Assembly: GCA_964367685.1 (NCBI GenBank)
Contig: CAYIYM010000008.1
Span: 1-64,000 of the forward strand
Origin: CAUPWF01 sp964367685
GTDB taxonomy: Bacteria; Bacillota; Clostridia; Lachnospirales; Lachnospiraceae
Reading direction: 5' to 3'
DNA length: 64,000 nucleotides
The position numbers and the translations under genes were made by a program. This document shows positions 61,721 to 64,000 of this stretch, in pieces. Within the stretch, counting starts at the first letter, position 1. Each line of letters opens with the position of its first letter. Below the pieces are notes generated by a model. It worked only from the letters and a program-made list of their open reading frames with translations. It was not told where the DNA came from and searched no databases.

Positions 61721-62140
61721 TTTATATCCTCCTATTTCTACTTAAATACGTATCTTATATAAATCTTACAATATTGAATTGTATATTACTCTACTATTTT
61801 CTTAATATACTGTGAATTAACTGTGTTTGATTGCTTTTTTAGACTTCATTTTAATATTCTTCAATGTGACGATGATTAATTTTTATTAATATTGTATTTA
61901 CAATTAATTATTTTGATATTAATTATGCATCTCATTCTTTTCACTATTTTTTACAATTATTATAATTAAATTCCCTGCATATTTATCTGTAATAATTTTA
62001 CATTCTAAAAACAGTAATATTCTATAATTCATGTCAATTTATATTTTTTTTATAAAATATATATCCTTTGTATAAAATATACAAAAATTATATGCACTTT
62101 TTATATAATCCTACAATTGTCCAGTATTCATCTGCATACA
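61721..62140. other. AT-rich intergenic region
   Basis: About 420 bases, mostly A and T, between the small peptide gene on the minus strand and the promoter at 62141 on the plus strand. I see no open frame with a ribosome binding site, no RNA fold I can name and no clear repeat. The promoter of the small gene is presumably here but was not identified with certainty. Confidence 0.6.
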
Positions 62141-62169
62141 TTGCTATTCCATATATTTCATGCTACAAT
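62141..62169 (+). promoter_or_regulatory. Promoter of the diguanylate cyclase operon
   Basis: TTGCTA, 17-base spacer, TACAAT with TG one base before it. The predicted transcript starts near 62176, about 40 bases before the TTG at 62215, and would exclude a start at 62068. Confidence 0.7.
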
Positions 62170-62214
62170 TTATTAAGTAGGTACGTGTTTACGTTAATTC
62201 AAGGAGGTATCTCA

Positions 62215-63441
62215 TTGATTATATCAATTCCATGGATTCCGCTTGGAATCATCATGTTTATCATTTATAATAATTTGGCTTTTAAATTCGCTGCTAAAAT
62301 TTTAATCAAGAGCAAATATAACCTCTTGCTAAATACATTATTTTCAATTATAAATCTTATGATTCTGGGACTTATTTTCTATTTTGAAATCCCACGATAT
62401 TATATCTATCTTATATTTGTTCTTATAATGGGAATTGAATTCAAAATAATTTCCAAAGCTCCTTTAAATCAAATTATATTCGGGAGCTCTGCTTTTTTAC
62501 TTAATATAGCTCCAGTACATCTTCTTACAATTATGATTTTGTCTATAATAAGCACGATTCCAACTACACAATATTTCATTGAATATAACTTAGTTACTCA
62601 AGCGCTGTTTTTTACATTTTTATTTCTTACAGTAACATTGATTCTTTTTGAGCAATTCATTCCATTATCTGACGTGCAAAAAATGTCTAAAGCAAAAGTA
62701 TACTCTGAATTAGTATCTGCAACTGCCTTAATAATGATTATTAATACTTCAGTAGATATTTGGCTATTTGTTACAGATTCCCACAGCACACCAATGACAA
62801 TGATTATGATTTGTAACGCTGCATTCAGTTATATAATTTTCTATTATGTATTTTTATTTACTACAAGCTTAGTTAAATTACATATATATAAAAGAAAATC
62901 AGATGAGGCAGATACTTCATATTCTCAATTATTAGATAAAAAAAGCAAGGTGACTGAAAAGATTAACACGGATGATTTCACAGGCCTTTATAATCGGAAG
63001 TACGTAAATGAGAAGTTAACTACTCTTCTCGCTACAGATGAAAGTTCTTTTGGAATTATTTTTATGGATCTAGCGGCTTTAAAGAATGTAAATGATACCT
63101 ATGGTCATGATGCTGGTGATCGCTACATTTTAAAAATAGCAAATGTTCTTAAAGAGACGATTCGAGATATAGACACGCCAGCACGTATTGGTGGTGATGA
63201 ATATTTGTTAATTTTAGAAGATATCACAGCTGATGATTTACCAATCATACTAAAAAGATTACGAGATAATGTGCTAAATGCCAACAAATCAGAAAAGTTT
63301 TTAATACATGCAAACATAGGCAGTACATTTGTTGGAAATGAAACCAACAAGCCTACACTCACAGAATTACTTGAGAATGTTGATCAAAAAATGCGAGAAG
63401 ATAAGCGTTCGTTTTATAAAAAAATCGGGAGGATTATATGA
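62215..63441 (+). CDS. Membrane-bound diguanylate cyclase (GGDEF)
   Basis: A 408-residue protein that would make cyclic di-GMP. The first about 225 residues hold six to eight hydrophobic helices, then a coiled-coil linker, then the GGDEF domain with GGDEY at 326-330 and the preceding inhibitory RxxD site (RDID). The metal-binding region reads FMDLAALKNVNDTYGHD, so the second Asp of the usual DID pattern is Ala while the first is kept. A TTG at 62215 follows a perfect AAGGAGG; the longer frame from 62068 starts before the promoter. Its last four bases overlap the next gene. Confidence 0.85.
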   Translation: MIISIPWIPLGIIMFIIYNNLAFKFAAKILIKSKYNLLLNTLFSIINLMILGLIFYFEIPRYYIYLIFVLIMGIEFKIISKAPLNQIIFGSSAFLLNIAPVHLLTIMILSIISTIPTTQYFIEYNLVTQALFFTFLFLTVTLILFEQFIPLSDVQKMSKAKVYSELVSATALIMIINTSVDIWLFVTDSHSTPMTMIMICNAAFSYIIFYYVFLFTTSLVKLHIYKRKSDEADTSYSQLLDKKSKVTEKINTDDFTGLYNRKYVNEKLTTLLATDESSFGIIFMDLAALKNVNDTYGHDAGDRYILKIANVLKETIRDIDTPARIGGDEYLLILEDITADDLPIILKRLRDNVLNANKSEKFLIHANIGSTFVGNETNKPTLTELLENVDQKMREDKRSFYKKIGRII

Positions 63442-64000
63442 TAGCGATTACCTTTTTACTATTTATTATATATAATTATGTATATCTAGATTATACAACA
63501 TATATATTTGCAGTAAAATCAACGACTACAAAATTATTTTTCATTTGTGCCTTGTTTAACAGTTTTTTATTTTTTCTCCCAATTTATGTATTCAAGTTCC
63601 AATATGACTACATTATTATGATTCTGTACCTACTTGTTTTTACAGCTGAACTAAAATTATTTTTTAAACAAGATATATTTCGCATCTTTTTCGATGTATT
63701 AGCTTTTGCGACTAATTTTTTTGCAATTCGAACAATCATAATCGGGATTATGGCTTTAGTATTAGATATATCAATTTTAGAATTAATTAGTTCACAAGAC
63801 AATCGTATTTTGATTACCGCAATCAATTTCCTCATACCTATTCCATATATTTCACTGACTAAGATTTTCTTTCCTCCAGAATTATTTGAACTTCTTTTAA
63901 CAAGTAGAAAAAATCTTTTATTTGCCTCAGTTATTCTATTTACAACTTATGCAAATCAGATTATAAATGTATCTATTCTTTCCTACGCTGCAATTGCTAG
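63438..64000 (+). CDS. Membrane protein coupled to the diguanylate cyclase, partial
   Basis: An open frame of at least 187 codons that continues past the end of the window. It starts with ATG, five bases after GGGAGG, and overlaps the cyclase stop as ATGA. The visible part has at least six hydrophobic helices and resembles the membrane part of the cyclase in style, so it may be a second GGDEF or sensor protein. The C-terminal domain is not visible. Confidence 0.75.
   Translation, partial: MIAITFLLFIIYNYVYLDYTTYIFAVKSTTTKLFFICALFNSFLFFLPIYVFKFQYDYIIMILYLLVFTAELKLFFKQDIFRIFFDVLAFATNFFAIRTIIIGIMALVLDISILELISSQDNRILITAINFLIPIPYISLTKIFFPPELFELLLTSRKNLLFASVILFTTYANQIINVSILSYAAIA

Noticed and set aside
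62068..62214. Longer N-terminus for the diguanylate cyclase
   Set aside because: No ribosome binding site and it precedes the likely promoter.

Overview
The window is about 64 kb of low-GC Firmicutes chromosome, most probably from an anaerobic member of the Lachnospiraceae (clostridial cluster XIVa). The reasons are the AT-rich sequence, strong AGGAGG ribosome binding sites, sigma-A promoters of the TTGACA-17-TATAAT type, intrinsic terminators after most genes, and gene families common in that group: DUF5717/DUF5716-like proteins, a group B [FeFe] hydrogenase, an archaeal-type aspartate-semialdehyde dehydrogenase, DUF1292, a split ThrE exporter and QueH. Most of the window is core chromosome with about 85% of genes on the minus strand. 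I see no complete prophage, insertion sequence, CRISPR array or rRNA operon.

Layout. 1-0.4 kb: tRNA-Leu(CAA) next to tandem short repeats that resemble integrase arm sites. 0.4-5.5 kb: an operon of a rhomboid-like membrane protein, pyruvate kinase and lysA, with purA upstream on its own promoter. 5.7-12.1 kb: cardiolipin synthase, a GntR/ABC operon, a DUF5662-like protein and a TraX-like protein. 12.2-19.6 kb: DUF1292, a UvrD-like helicase, gltX, the two-part ThrE exporter, purB and purC. 19.7-25.1 kb: a three-gene operon of a TPR protein, a degenerate Hsp70/actin-fold protein and a 1098-residue scaffold-like protein. I consider this the best candidate for an undescribed system. 25.2-31.2 kb: a cupin, carAB behind an attenuator-like leader, mgsA and a left-handed beta-helix protein. 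31.2-40.6 kb: topB, asd, queH, scpAB, a phosphoesterase, rpsU and alaS. 40.7-43.9 kb: a 52-residue membrane protein, the hydrogenase and glgA. 44.2-52.0 kb: a HEAT-repeat/methyltransferase protein, an ABC pair, clpB under CIRCE, and a vitamin B6-type kinase/ECF S-component/radical SAM operon. 52.2-57.9 kb (plus strand): pepF, pepT, a DbpA-like helicase, then a MerR regulator divergent from a short-chain dehydrogenase. 58-61.4 kb: a NatAB-like exporter whose permease is fused to a CPBP protease. 61.4-64 kb: a tiny membrane peptide gene with an in-frame UGA, then a diguanylate cyclase coupled to a membrane protein that runs off the window.

Functionally the window combines biosynthesis (purines, pyrimidine/arginine carbamoyl phosphate, lysine and threonine-family precursors, glycogen), fermentation (pyruvate kinase, methylglyoxal synthase, hydrogenase), chromosome maintenance (ScpAB, TopB, UvrD-like) and translation (GltX, AlaS, S21, QueH, tRNA-Leu). 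Several start codons were moved from the longest open frame to the one preceded by a good ribosome binding site; these are stated entry by entry. All family calls come from reading motifs, not from database searches.
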